A stretch of DNA of 64,000 nucleotides, taken from positions 7,277,001 through 7,341,000 of the forward strand of contig NZ_CP146350.1 in assembly GCF_037055355.1 (NCBI RefSeq), written 5' to 3'. Source of the stretch: Streptomyces sp. DG1A-41. Lineage in GTDB: Bacteria; Actinomycetota; Actinomycetes; Streptomycetales; Streptomycetaceae. Positions 16,750 through 24,433 of this stretch are shown here, in pieces. The translations under genes and the position numbers were made by a program. Each line of letters opens with the position of its first letter. The first letter of the stretch is position 1. Below the pieces are notes generated by a model. That model saw only the letters and a list, made by a program, of their open reading frames with translations. It was not told the origin of the DNA and did no database searches.

Positions 16750-18858
16750 TCACTGCCGCGCGCGGCCCGCGTGCCGGCCGGCGCGACGCCGGCCCCGGCC
16801 GCGTCGCGTCGCCATCGGTACGGCGAGGCTGACGACGAGCGCCAGCCCGAGCGCGTACGGCCACCAGCCGAAGCCGACGTCCTCCGACGCTCCGGCGCTC
16901 CGGGGCGCCACGGCGCCGGACGCGGACGCCTCGGGGCCGGTGGGGGAGGGGCTCGGGGTGGTTTCGGCGGTCAGAGCGACGTCGTTGCCGTCTCCCGCCC
17001 GGTAGTCGATGCGGTAGGTGGTGTCGCCGAGCTTCAGACGGGCGCCTTGCCGCAGTCCCTTGAACGTTCCCGAGGTCCGGCCGTCGCCCTGGTGGTCGAG
17101 GACGGTGATCTCACGAGCGGACCTGCCCGGGCTTCCCGCCGCCGACACGTCGAGGTCTCCTGCCAGCCGCACGGTCCCGGTCACTCTCAGGGGCTTGCCG
17201 CGCAGGATTAGGGAGCCCTTCGAGCTCTGTGTGTAGGCGCCGTTCACGGTGAGGCCGGTCGTCACGGCACCTTCGTTCGTCACCGCACCTCTGACCGTGC
17301 CGCTGCCCGTCAGCGTGGTCGCGACGCGCAGGCCCGCCGGTCCCGCGTCCAGCCGTGCCCCGGCCGCCGTGAGCCGTATCGCCTTGCTGCGCGTGAGGGT
17401 GGCGCCTTTTCGCAGGGCCAGCGTGCCCTTGGAGACGGTGGTCGTCCCGGTGTAGGTGACGGCCCGGCCCGTCAGGGTCGTCGTAGCGGCTCCCGACTGG
17501 GTGAGCGAGCCGCTGCCGCCGATGCGGGAGAGGGCGAGGGGCCGGTTCGTGTTGCGCAGGACGAGCGAGCCGTTGTTGACGACCTTGTAGTGGGCGCCCG
17601 CCGTGTACAGCCCGCCGTCCCCGCCGCGCTTCCCGCTGCCCAGCCGTAGCACCGCCCCCTTCTCCACCGTCGTCGAGCCGTCGTAGTACTGGACGGCCGC
17701 GAAGGTCACGTCGTTGCCGGGGGTTCCGGCGATGACGATGTCGCCGGCGCCGGGGGCCGAGAGGGTGTCGTGGAATCTGCCGCCGCCGATGGGGGCGCCG
17801 AGCGTCACCGGGCCGTCGTAGTCGAAGGTGAGGCGGGAACGGGAGCGGGCGGCCAGGAGGTTGATGTAGACCGTCTCGGCGGTGCCCGGCATGAAGATCC
17901 GGTTCGTGGTGCCGTCGCCCCACTGGACGTTCGCGCCCTTGATGTTGGTGCCGCGCTTGTTGACGTTCTTGCGGGCGGGCGTCCAGTTGAGGGCCGGGTC
18001 GCTGAGCGACGGATCGCTGTCGCCGCCCTGGTTTGACCAGCTGTACTGGCCGGTCAGGACCACCTTGCCGCCGGGCCGCGACTGGACGTTGATGTCGCTG
18101 CCGTACTCGCGCTGGTAGAAGTCCATGCCCATCGTGACGGTCCGGCCCAAAGGCGTGTCGACGGTCCAGGTGCCCTGGTTGAGGACCTTGCGGACGTTCG
18201 GCAGCGAGGTCGCGTACTCCGGGCGGCCTGCGTTCAGCTGGGTACCGTTGTCGATCACCCCGGAGAAGGAGTGCGTGCCCGACAGGTCCCAGGTGCCCCA
18301 GAGGAACCTCGGCTGGGTGATCAGCCCGGAGCCGCTGATGGTGCCCAGGTTGTACGCGCTCCTCAGCGACAGCCGCAGGGTGCCGTCGACCCGGATGTTG
18401 TCCTGGTTGAGGCGGAACGCCGGGGTGTTGTAAGGGAAGTGGCCGACCAGTCCGGCCGTCCCGCCGTCGCCGTACTGGAGCGTCGCACCGCGCTCCACCG
18501 TGACCGCCGGCGGGTCGGGGTTGGTGACGGTGACGTACGGGTGGTTCCCGCCGAGCGTCCGTACCCGCTGCCGCCGCCGGGACTCCGGGAGCGTGAAGTC
18601 GCTGTCCTTGGTGAGGACCAGCGTCCCGCTGCCGCGCACCGTGAGCGTGCCCTCGCCGCGGAACACGCCGTCGTACGTCGTCGTCCCCGGCGGCACACTG
18701 ACGACCGTGTCGCCGCCGAGCGTCACGTCCCGGTCGGCGAGCACGTCGGCGGTGACGTCCCGTGGACCGGCGGCCACCGCCGGGGGAGCGGCGAGCAGGG
18801 AGGCGACCGCCGCGAGGACACCGGCGGCCGCTGCTGTGGTGTGGGTGAGACTGCGCAC
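16750..18858 (-). CDS. Surface protein with autotransporter-type beta-strand repeats
   Basis: About 702 aa, exported. The signal is RSLTHTTAAAAGVLAAVASL ending AVAAG. The body carries many short repeats such as GSGSLTQSGAATTTLTG, YTGTTTVSKGTLALRKGATL and LTGSGTVRGAVTNEG, the pattern of autotransporter-associated beta-strand repeats that build a right-handed beta-helix. The C-terminus has a Pro/Ser linker, one transmembrane helix (WWPYALGLALVVSLAVPMA) and an Arg-rich tail. This is a membrane or wall anchor without an LPXTG motif. GTG 18858 gives the most compact signal; GTG 18918 has a better GGGGCGGG ribosome site and is an alternative. It lies among pectin-degrading genes, so a glycan-binding or adhesin role is plausible. 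Confidence 0.7.
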   Translation of the reverse strand: MRSLTHTTAAAAGVLAAVASLLAAPPAVAAGPRDVTADVLADRDVTLGGDTVVSVPPGTTTYDGVFRGEGTLTVRGSGTLVLTKDSDFTLPESRRRQRVRTLGGNHPYVTVTNPDPPAVTVERGATLQYGDGGTAGLVGHFPYNTPAFRLNQDNIRVDGTLRLSLRSAYNLGTISGSGLITQPRFLWGTWDLSGTHSFSGVIDNGTQLNAGRPEYATSLPNVRKVLNQGTWTVDTPLGRTVTMGMDFYQREYGSDINVQSRPGGKVVLTGQYSWSNQGGDSDPSLSDPALNWTPARKNVNKRGTNIKGANVQWGDGTTNRIFMPGTAETVYINLLAARSRSRLTFDYDGPVTLGAPIGGGRFHDTLSAPGAGDIVIAGTPGNDVTFAAVQYYDGSTTVEKGAVLRLGSGKRGGDGGLYTAGAHYKVVNNGSLVLRNTNRPLALSRIGGSGSLTQSGAATTTLTGRAVTYTGTTTVSKGTLALRKGATLTRSKAIRLTAAGARLDAGPAGLRVATTLTGSGTVRGAVTNEGAVTTGLTVNGAYTQSSKGSLILRGKPLRVTGTVRLAGDLDVSAAGSPGRSAREITVLDHQGDGRTSGTFKGLRQGARLKLGDTTYRIDYRAGDGNDVALTAETTPSPSPTGPEASASGAVAPRSAGASEDVGFGWWPYALGLALVVSLAVPMATRRGRGRRRAGRHAGRARQ

Positions 18859-18949
18859 GGGAGGGGAGACGCGGGGGACGGGCGGCCGATAACAGAAAAA
18901 TCGGCGGTTGCCGTTCACCCCGCCCCGACCTCGCCCCGCTGTCGACCGC

Positions 18950-19918
18950 TCAGTGCCGGGCGAACTGCACACGCGTCGCCTGTACGGCGTCCGGACGGAC
19001 CGCGATGCCGTCGACGGTGAGTTGTTCGCCGTAGATGTCGGTGAGCCTCAGGGGGCCGCCGCAGCCCGTGCCGTCGGGGGAGAGGAAGTAGTTGTACTCG
19101 GTACGGGTCAGCCGGCTCCATCCGCTGCCGGTCCTGACCTCCAGCCGGGCCAGCGGGTTGCGGTGGCCGAGCGCCTGGATGCCGCACCAGTGCCGGCTGG
19201 AGCCGGTCTTGTAGCGGATCGAGACGGTGTCGGACGTGCTGGGGCTCAGCAGGCTCCAGGTGATCGGGATCCGGCCGGCGGAGAGGCCGGCGAGCTTGGC
19301 GAAGGCCTCTTTGCTGAGGTCGAGTTGGCCGGGGGCGCAGGGCAGCGGGCACTCGTTGGTGATCCGGACCGTGACGGAGGCGCCGTTCGCCGCGCGGACG
19401 AGGATGTGCGCACCGCACGCCTTGGACGTCTCGTAGTCGGTGTGGTTCATCGCCGCGACCATGAGGTCGGGGCTCGGGCCGTACAGGCAGGCCCCGTCGC
19501 CGTCCGCGGCGTCGTAGTGGGTGGCGACCCCCTTGTAGGTGACCTGGGGCTGGATGCGTCCCGCCAGCGGTGCCGTGCCGGACGCCGGCCGCGGTGAGGA
19601 CCGGGGGGCGCTGGTGGGCGAGGACCGCCGCGCCGACGGGGTGGTCGCGGTCGGCGTCGGGGAAGCCTTGGACGGTTTCGGTTTCGGTTTCGGTTTCGGC
19701 TTCGGGCTCGGTTTGGCCTTCTGTTCCGGTGCCGTGGCCGGGGCACTCGACCGGCTGTCGGCGGCGGGCTCGGCAGCGGCTCGCACGGCGTTCGGCTCGC
19801 CGTCGGGGCGGAGCGCCATCACCAGGGACAGCAGAACTCCCACCGCTGCCAGGGCGACGGCAAAGACGAGGGCCGTGCGCCGTTCGCGGAGGGGGCGGCG
19901 GCGGGAATGGGATGCCAC
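18950..19918 (-). CDS. Expansin-like wall-loosening protein
   Basis: A 322-aa exported protein. GTG 19918 is chosen because AAGGA lies 8 bases upstream. The order is a basic N-terminus with one membrane helix (LVFAVALAAVGVLLSLVMAL), a long Lys/Pro linker with a run of KP repeats, then a double-psi beta-barrel domain (THYDAADGDGACLYG, later VRITNECPLPCAPGQLDLS). It ends with a C-terminal beta-sandwich of the expansin/CBM63 kind (about 230-322, with NPLARLEVRTGSGW and YNYFLSPDGTGCGG). Bacterial expansins loosen cellulose-pectin networks without hydrolysis. Its neighbours are arabinan, galactan and pectin enzymes, which fits. The N-terminal helix may be uncleaved, tethering the protein. Confidence 0.82.
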   Translation of the reverse strand: MASHSRRRPLRERRTALVFAVALAAVGVLLSLVMALRPDGEPNAVRAAAEPAADSRSSAPATAPEQKAKPSPKPKPKPKPKPSKASPTPTATTPSARRSSPTSAPRSSPRPASGTAPLAGRIQPQVTYKGVATHYDAADGDGACLYGPSPDLMVAAMNHTDYETSKACGAHILVRAANGASVTVRITNECPLPCAPGQLDLSKEAFAKLAGLSAGRIPITWSLLSPSTSDTVSIRYKTGSSRHWCGIQALGHRNPLARLEVRTGSGWSRLTRTEYNYFLSPDGTGCGGPLRLTDIYGEQLTVDGIAVRPDAVQATRVQFARH

Positions 19919-20054
19919 GGATGAGTCCTTACGTGGTTCAGGAGAACGCTTCCGACTCACCAGTGGCCGCCGGAGCGGGAAAGGTTGCCGGGCGGGAGCT
20001 TCGAGTTTCGACGACCTTGACGACCCGGCCGCCCTCTTCGTCCCGTCAGAACCG

Positions 20055-20083
20055 TTGACCTCCAGGTGGCACACCCTTACCTT
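20055..20083 (+). promoter_or_regulatory. Putative sigma70-type promoter for the GH43 operon
   Basis: TTGACC at 20055-20060 and TACCTT at 20078-20083 are separated by 17 bases, close to the vegetative promoter consensus. It lies about 90 bases before the first GH43 start. Assignment is by pattern only. Confidence 0.5.
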
Positions 20084-20090
20084 TTCGGCG

Positions 20091-20123
20091 TTCGTAATGA
20101 CAGATGGTGTTCGAAATGTCAGA
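20091..20123 (+). promoter_or_regulatory. 14-bp direct repeat, candidate operator
   Basis: TTCGTAATGACAGA (20091-20104) and TTCGAAATGTCAGA (20110-20123) match at 12 of 14 positions with a 19-base period. They begin just downstream of the putative -10 box, a position from which a regulator could block transcription. Confidence 0.4.
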
Positions 20124-20175
20124 CGACGCATCAGACAACGCCGTGTGTCCCCCAGTGAGAGGCAGGCCCCACCGC

Positions 20176-21273
20176 ATGAGCCGCGACCGCGACCACGCTC
20201 TGCCCGAACCCCCCAGCCGCAGGCTGCTGCTGAAGGGCGCCGCAGCCGCCGGCGCCCTGGCCGCCGTCCCCGCCGTTTCGGGTGTGGCCCAGGCCGCCAC
20301 CCCGGCCGGGCCCCCGAAGCCGGCCCCCTTCGTGAACCCGCTCGTCCGCAACCGGGCCGACCCGCACATCAACCGGCACAAGGACGGCTTCTACTACTTC
20401 ACCGCCACCGCCCCCGAGTACGACCGCATCATCCTGCGCCGCTCCCGCACCCTGAACGGCCTGGGCACGGCCGACGAGTCCGTGATCTGGCGCGCCCACC
20501 CCACGGGCAACATGGGCGCGCACATCTGGGCGCCGGAACTGCACCGCATCGGCGGCAAGTGGTACATCTACTTCGCCGCGGCGCCCGCGGAGGACGTGTG
20601 GGCGATCCGCATATGGGTGCTGGAGAACGCCCATCCCAACCCGTTCAAGGGCACCTGGGTGGAGAAGGGCCAGGTGAAGACGGCCTGGGAGACGTTCTCC
20701 CTGGACGCCACGACCTTCACCCACCGCGGCAAGCGCTACCTCGCCTGGGCGCAGCACGAGCCCGGAATGGACAACAACACCGGCATCTTCCTGTCCGAGA
20801 TGGCGAACCCCTGGACCCTGAAGGGCCCGCAGGTGCGGCTCTCCACCCCCGAGTACGACTGGGAGCGCATCGGCTTCAAGGTCAACGAGGGCCCGTACGT
20901 CATCAAGCGCAACGGCCGCCTCTTCATGACGTACTCGGCCAGCGCCACCGACTTCAACTACTGCATGGGCCTGCTGACCGCGGACGCCGACAGCCACCTC
21001 CTGGACCCCATGAGCTGGTCCAAGTCGCCGACACCGGTCTTCACCAGCAACGACACCACCAAGCAGTACGGCCCCGGCCACAACTGCTTCACCGTCGCCG
21101 AGGACGGCCGTACCGACGTCCTCGTCTACCACGCCCGCCAGTACAAGGAGATCAACGGCGACCCGCTGAACGACCCCAACCGGCACACCCGTATCCAGAA
21201 GCTCGGCTGGAAGCCGGACGGCACCCCCGACTTCGGCATCCCCGTCGCCGACACGGTGAAGGCGGGTGACTGA
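20176..21273 (+). CDS. Secreted GH43 glycosidase (alpha-L-arabinofuranosidase-like)
   Basis: A 365-aa enzyme with a Tat signal (SRRLLLKGAAAAGALAA, cleavage after VAQA). It has a five-bladed beta-propeller GH43 domain (about 50-355). The three expected acidic residues are visible: Asp62 in NRADPHI (general base), Asp177 in SLDATTF (pKa modulator) and Glu238 in KVNEGPYV (general acid). WAPELH near 118-123 is also typical. The family removes arabinofuranosyl or xylosyl residues; arabinan side chains of pectin are likely given the neighbours. ATG 20176 is used; ATG 20116 is an alternative that would only lengthen the region before the Tat motif. The next gene starts one base after the stop. Confidence 0.85.
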   Translation: MSRDRDHALPEPPSRRLLLKGAAAAGALAAVPAVSGVAQAATPAGPPKPAPFVNPLVRNRADPHINRHKDGFYYFTATAPEYDRIILRRSRTLNGLGTADESVIWRAHPTGNMGAHIWAPELHRIGGKWYIYFAAAPAEDVWAIRIWVLENAHPNPFKGTWVEKGQVKTAWETFSLDATTFTHRGKRYLAWAQHEPGMDNNTGIFLSEMANPWTLKGPQVRLSTPEYDWERIGFKVNEGPYVIKRNGRLFMTYSASATDFNYCMGLLTADADSHLLDPMSWSKSPTPVFTSNDTTKQYGPGHNCFTVAEDGRTDVLVYHARQYKEINGDPLNDPNRHTRIQKLGWKPDGTPDFGIPVADTVKAGD

Positions 21274-21274
21274 G

Positions 21275-22687
21275 ATGAGACGCGCGTACGCGGTCCTCCT
21301 CGCCCTGTGCCTGGCGCTGACCGGCGCGCTCGCCACCGCCGGCACCGCACAGGCCGCGCCCCAGACCATCACCAACGGCACCCAGTTCACGGACACCTCG
21401 GGCAACCCCGTCCACGCCCACGGCGGCGGGGTCATCAAGGTCGGCTCCTACTACTACTGGTTCGGCGAGCACCGCAACGCCGACAACACCTTCCGGTACG
21501 TCGACGCCTACCGCTCGACCGACCTGAAGAACTGGGAGTTCCGCAACCACGTCCTGACCGAGGCCAGCGACCCGGAGCTGGCGACCGCCAACATCGAGCG
21601 GCCCAAGGTCATGTACAACGCGTCCACCGGCAAGTTCGTGATGTGGATGCACAAGGAGAACGGCACCGACTACAGCGAGGCCCGCGCGGCCGTCGCCGTC
21701 TCCGACACGGTCGACGGCGACTACACCTGGAAGGGCAGCTTCCGTCCGCTCGGCCAGCACATGTCCCGCGACATCACGGTCTTCACCGACACCGACGGCG
21801 CCGGGTACATGATCTCCGCCGCCCGCGAGAACTACGACCTCCAGATCTACCGCCTCACCGCCGACTACACCGGCATCGCGAGCCTGGTCGCCAACCCCTG
21901 GCCGGGCGGCCACCGCGAGGCCCCGGCGCTGTTCAAGCGGAACGGCGTGTACTTCATGCTGACCTCGGGCGCCACGGGCTGGAACCCCAACCAGCAGCAG
22001 TACGCCACGGCCACGAACATCGCCGGACCCTGGTCGGCCATGAAGAACATCGGCGACTCGACGACGTACGGCTCGCAGACCGCCTACGTCCTGCCGGTTC
22101 AGGGCAGTTCGGGCACCTCGTACCTGTACATGGGCGACCGCTGGGGCAACTCCTTCGGCGGGACCGTCAACGACTCGCGCTACGTCTGGCTGCCGCTGAC
22201 CTTCTCCAACTCGACCACGATGTCCATGTCCTGGTCGCCGGAGGTCACCATCGACACGGCCACCGGGACCGTCTCCGGCACCAGCGCCACGTACAACACC
22301 CTCATCGCCCGCCACTCGTCCAAGTGCGCGGACGTGACCAGTCAGTCGCTGTGGGCGGGCGCCCAGCTCAAGCAGTACGACTGCAACGGCGGCACCAACC
22401 AGAAGTACTGGTTCAAGTCCGTCGGCGGCGGCTACTACCAGCTGATGGTCAGGAACAGCTCCCTGTGCGTGCGGGAGAACGCGAGCACGGTCACGCAGGA
22501 GAACTGCAACGCCTCCGCGACGAACCAGCAGTGGTCGCTGACCACCACCGGCTCGTACGTCAACGTCAAGTCGCGTGCGACCGGCGAGTGCCTGGACGTG
22601 AACGGCGCGTCCACCGCCAACGGCGCCGCGCTCATCACCTACACGTGCAACGGAGGCACCAACCAGCAGTGGACGCGCGGGACATGA
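21275..22687 (+). CDS. Secreted exo-beta-1,3-galactanase, GH43 with ricin-type lectin (CBM13)
   Basis: A 470-aa secreted enzyme. A Sec signal (residues 1-28, ending AQAAP) is followed by a GH43 domain (about 30-320). Its start TNGTQFTDTSGNPVHAHGGG followed by VIKVGSYYYWFGEHR is typical of the GH43_24 galactan 1,3-beta-galactosidases. The C-terminal part (about 340-470) is a ricin-B lectin trefoil with QxW-type repeats (TNQKYWF, TNQQWSL, TNQQWTRG) that binds galactan or related glycans. TGAG-ATG spacing places it in one operon with the preceding GH43. It would trim type II arabinogalactan or galactan side chains after arabinose removal. Confidence 0.88.
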   Translation: MRRAYAVLLALCLALTGALATAGTAQAAPQTITNGTQFTDTSGNPVHAHGGGVIKVGSYYYWFGEHRNADNTFRYVDAYRSTDLKNWEFRNHVLTEASDPELATANIERPKVMYNASTGKFVMWMHKENGTDYSEARAAVAVSDTVDGDYTWKGSFRPLGQHMSRDITVFTDTDGAGYMISAARENYDLQIYRLTADYTGIASLVANPWPGGHREAPALFKRNGVYFMLTSGATGWNPNQQQYATATNIAGPWSAMKNIGDSTTYGSQTAYVLPVQGSSGTSYLYMGDRWGNSFGGTVNDSRYVWLPLTFSNSTTMSMSWSPEVTIDTATGTVSGTSATYNTLIARHSSKCADVTSQSLWAGAQLKQYDCNGGTNQKYWFKSVGGGYYQLMVRNSSLCVRENASTVTQENCNASATNQQWSLTTTGSYVNVKSRATGECLDVNGASTANGAALITYTCNGGTNQQWTRGT

Positions 22688-22705
22688 CGGCCCCGAGTGC
22701 GCCCG

Positions 22706-22894
22706 GGCCGGCAGGTCGATCCCGTCGATCGCCGTCCCCGCACTGAGGAAGCCGGTCGCCCCCGACCCGCTCACCACGTCGATCCTGAGCACGTTGTACC
22801 GACTCGGGTCCGTCTTCCAGGCGGACGCCGGGACGCTGTACGTGAACGTGTGGTTGTTGCCGCGGTACGAACCGTTGGTCAGCGACCGGGTGTT
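22706..22894 (-). pseudogene. Remnant of a rhamnogalacturonan lyase C-terminal domain
   Basis: Reading leftward, one frame gives NTRSLTNGSYRGNNHTFTYS, then VPASAWKTDPSRYNVLRIDV, then VSGSGATGFLSAGTAIDGID. This is the end of domain III of family 4-type rhamnogalacturonan lyases. Neither the catalytic part nor a proper stop is present, and flanking sequence in this frame is not lyase-like. It is a leftover of a deleted pectin lyase gene. The rest of the 587-base stretch 22688-23274 holds this remnant, then a promoter region with two palindromes. Confidence 0.65.
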
Positions 22895-23152
22895 CGGCTG
22901 GGTGGGCGGGGAGGGGATGGCGGACGTCCGGGCATCGTCCGCGTTCTTGAACCCGCCCGGTGTGCCGTCCGAGGCGCGCGCCGCCACCTTGCCCCCGGCC
23001 GCTCGTCGGCACGTACCCGGCGATGCCGGGCGAGTCTTCTGCACTTCGCCGGTCCAGCCGAAGCCGGCTGCGCGGGCCGTGCCGATGAGGGCCCCGTGCC
23101 GGCGGAGGTGGGGGCCGGGTGTGAGCGAGAGTGACAGTTGAATCGATTTCGC

Positions 23153-23164
23153 GAAAGGCCTTTC
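23153..23164. promoter_or_regulatory. Perfect 12-bp palindrome upstream of the acetylesterase
   Basis: GAAAGGCCTTTC is perfectly self-complementary. It lies 111 bases before the acetylesterase start and upstream of the second palindrome at 23209-23220. The half-site GAAAG matches LacI-family operator style. Confidence 0.5.
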
Positions 23165-23208
23165 ACGCGCTGGGAGGGTGCATCCTTGAGAAAACGACTC
23201 AGGGTCTA

Positions 23209-23220
23209 GAAAGCGCTTGC
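23209..23220. promoter_or_regulatory. LacI-type operator GAAAGCGCTTGC
   Basis: The core AAGCGCTT is a perfect CG-centred palindrome, the classic shape of LacI-family operators. It overlaps a possible -10 box (TAGAAA at 23207-23212), with TTGAGA 15 bases further up, so binding would block the promoter of the acetylesterase gene. The LacI gene at 10587-11645 is a possible partner, but an unlinked regulator is equally likely. Confidence 0.6.
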
Positions 23221-23274
23221 CGCAAGCGATACGTTCAGCCGCCAGGCCTTGTCGCCGTGACGGAGGAGCTGCGA

Positions 23275-24354
23275 GTGAGACGTTTCAAGACAGCCGTGCT
23301 GGCGGCCGTGGCGCTGAGCACCGCCCTGTCCGCCGTACCCGCCCACGCGGGCGATGGGGGTCCCCCCGCGCGAGGCGGTTCGAGCGTGGGGGAGGGCGGA
23401 GGGCCGGGCCTCGCGCACTGCACCGCCGGCGCCTGCCACTTCGACGTCCCGCCCGGCACGTACGACGTGCGGGTCGTCCTCGGCGGGGAGACCGCGTCCG
23501 CCACGAGCATCAGCGGCGAGACCCGCCGGTCCCTGCTGCCGGAGACGGCCGCACCGGCGGGCGAGCGCGTCACCCGCAGCTTCACCGTGAACGTCCGCAC
23601 CCCCGAGGGCGAGCCCACCGGCCCCGACGGAACTCCCGGCCTCGACCTGCGGATCGGCGGTTCCGCCCCCGCCCTGGCCGGCATCAAGGTCACGCCGGCC
23701 CGGCACGCTCGCCAGATCTTCCTGGTCGGCGACTCCACCGTCTGCGACCAGCCCGGCGCCCCGTACTCCGGCTGGGGCCAGCAGCTGCCCCAGTACCTCC
23801 GCAAGGGCGTGTCCGTCGCCAACTACGCCGATTCCGGCGAGAGTACGGTCACGTTTCTGGGGAACCCGCGCCTGTGGGCCACCGTACGGCCCCTGATCCG
23901 CCCCGGCGACCTGGTCCTCGTCCAGCTCGCCCACAACGACAAGACCACGGACGAGGCCACCTACCGGGCCAACCTGGAGGCCCTGGTGGCGGGAGTCCGG
24001 GAGCGGGGCGGACAGCCGGTCCTTGTCACTCCCATCGTGCGGCGCTGGTTCAGCCCCGACGGCACGCTGAACAACGGAACAGCGCTCCTGGTCAACGGCC
24101 TGGGCGTCGACCACCCGGCGGTCACACGCTCCGTCGCGGCCGCGCAGGACGTCCCGCTGATCGACCTCACGGCGAAGACGAAGGCACTCGTCGAGTCCCT
24201 GGGCGTCGAAGGCTCCAAGGCCCTGTACCTCTCCAACGAGGCGCGGGACAACACGCACACCTCCGTGCGCGGTGCCACGGCCTACGCGGGCCTGGTCCGC
24301 GACGAACTCGTCACCCGGCATCTGGTGCCGAAGGGCAAGGTGCGGGTGGGATGA
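23275..24354 (+). CDS. Rhamnogalacturonan acetylesterase (SGNH/CE12-like)
   Basis: A 359-aa secreted esterase that removes acetyl groups from the rhamnogalacturonan backbone. GTG 23275 has GGAGGAG upstream and starts directly with a Sec signal (VRRFKTAVLAAVALSTALSA, cleavage after AHA). Residues about 45-140 form an N-terminal beta domain. The SGNH hydrolase follows: block I GDST with Ser154, block III around Asn221 (LAHND), and the catalytic Asp325-His328 pair in RDNTHTSVRG. Between signal and beta domain lies an in-frame copy of a common Streptomyces palindromic repeat (23355-23394). It is preceded by LacI-type palindromes and probably co-transcribed with the DUF2264 gene. Confidence 0.87.
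   Translation: MRRFKTAVLAAVALSTALSAVPAHAGDGGPPARGGSSVGEGGGPGLAHCTAGACHFDVPPGTYDVRVVLGGETASATSISGETRRSLLPETAAPAGERVTRSFTVNVRTPEGEPTGPDGTPGLDLRIGGSAPALAGIKVTPARHARQIFLVGDSTVCDQPGAPYSGWGQQLPQYLRKGVSVANYADSGESTVTFLGNPRLWATVRPLIRPGDLVLVQLAHNDKTTDEATYRANLEALVAGVRERGGQPVLVTPIVRRWFSPDGTLNNGTALLVNGLGVDHPAVTRSVAAAQDVPLIDLTAKTKALVESLGVEGSKALYLSNEARDNTHTSVRGATAYAGLVRDELVTRHLVPKGKVRVG
23355..23394 (+). repeat. Streptomyces-type GC palindromic repeat inside a coding region
   Basis: The 40 bases from TGGGGGTCCCCCCGCGCGAG to GAGCGTGGGGGAG resemble a small dispersed palindromic repeat often seen between Streptomyces genes. This copy is in frame and adds a Gly/Pro/Ser-rich linker (DGGPPARGGSSVGEGGG) after the signal peptide. 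Recognition is from memory of the motif. Confidence 0.55.
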
Positions 24355-24433
24355 ACCCCTGGGGCGCCCCGACCGGAACCGGGGCGCCCCAGGTCCAAGC
24401 TGTTCCGAACTGCCCCAGCACGAAAGAGACGCG

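Noticed and set aside
22635..23044. Intact minus-strand gene between the GH43 and esterase genes
   Set aside because: Only about 63 codons resemble a lyase domain; the rest of the frame is unrelated and lacks a sensible start and stop.
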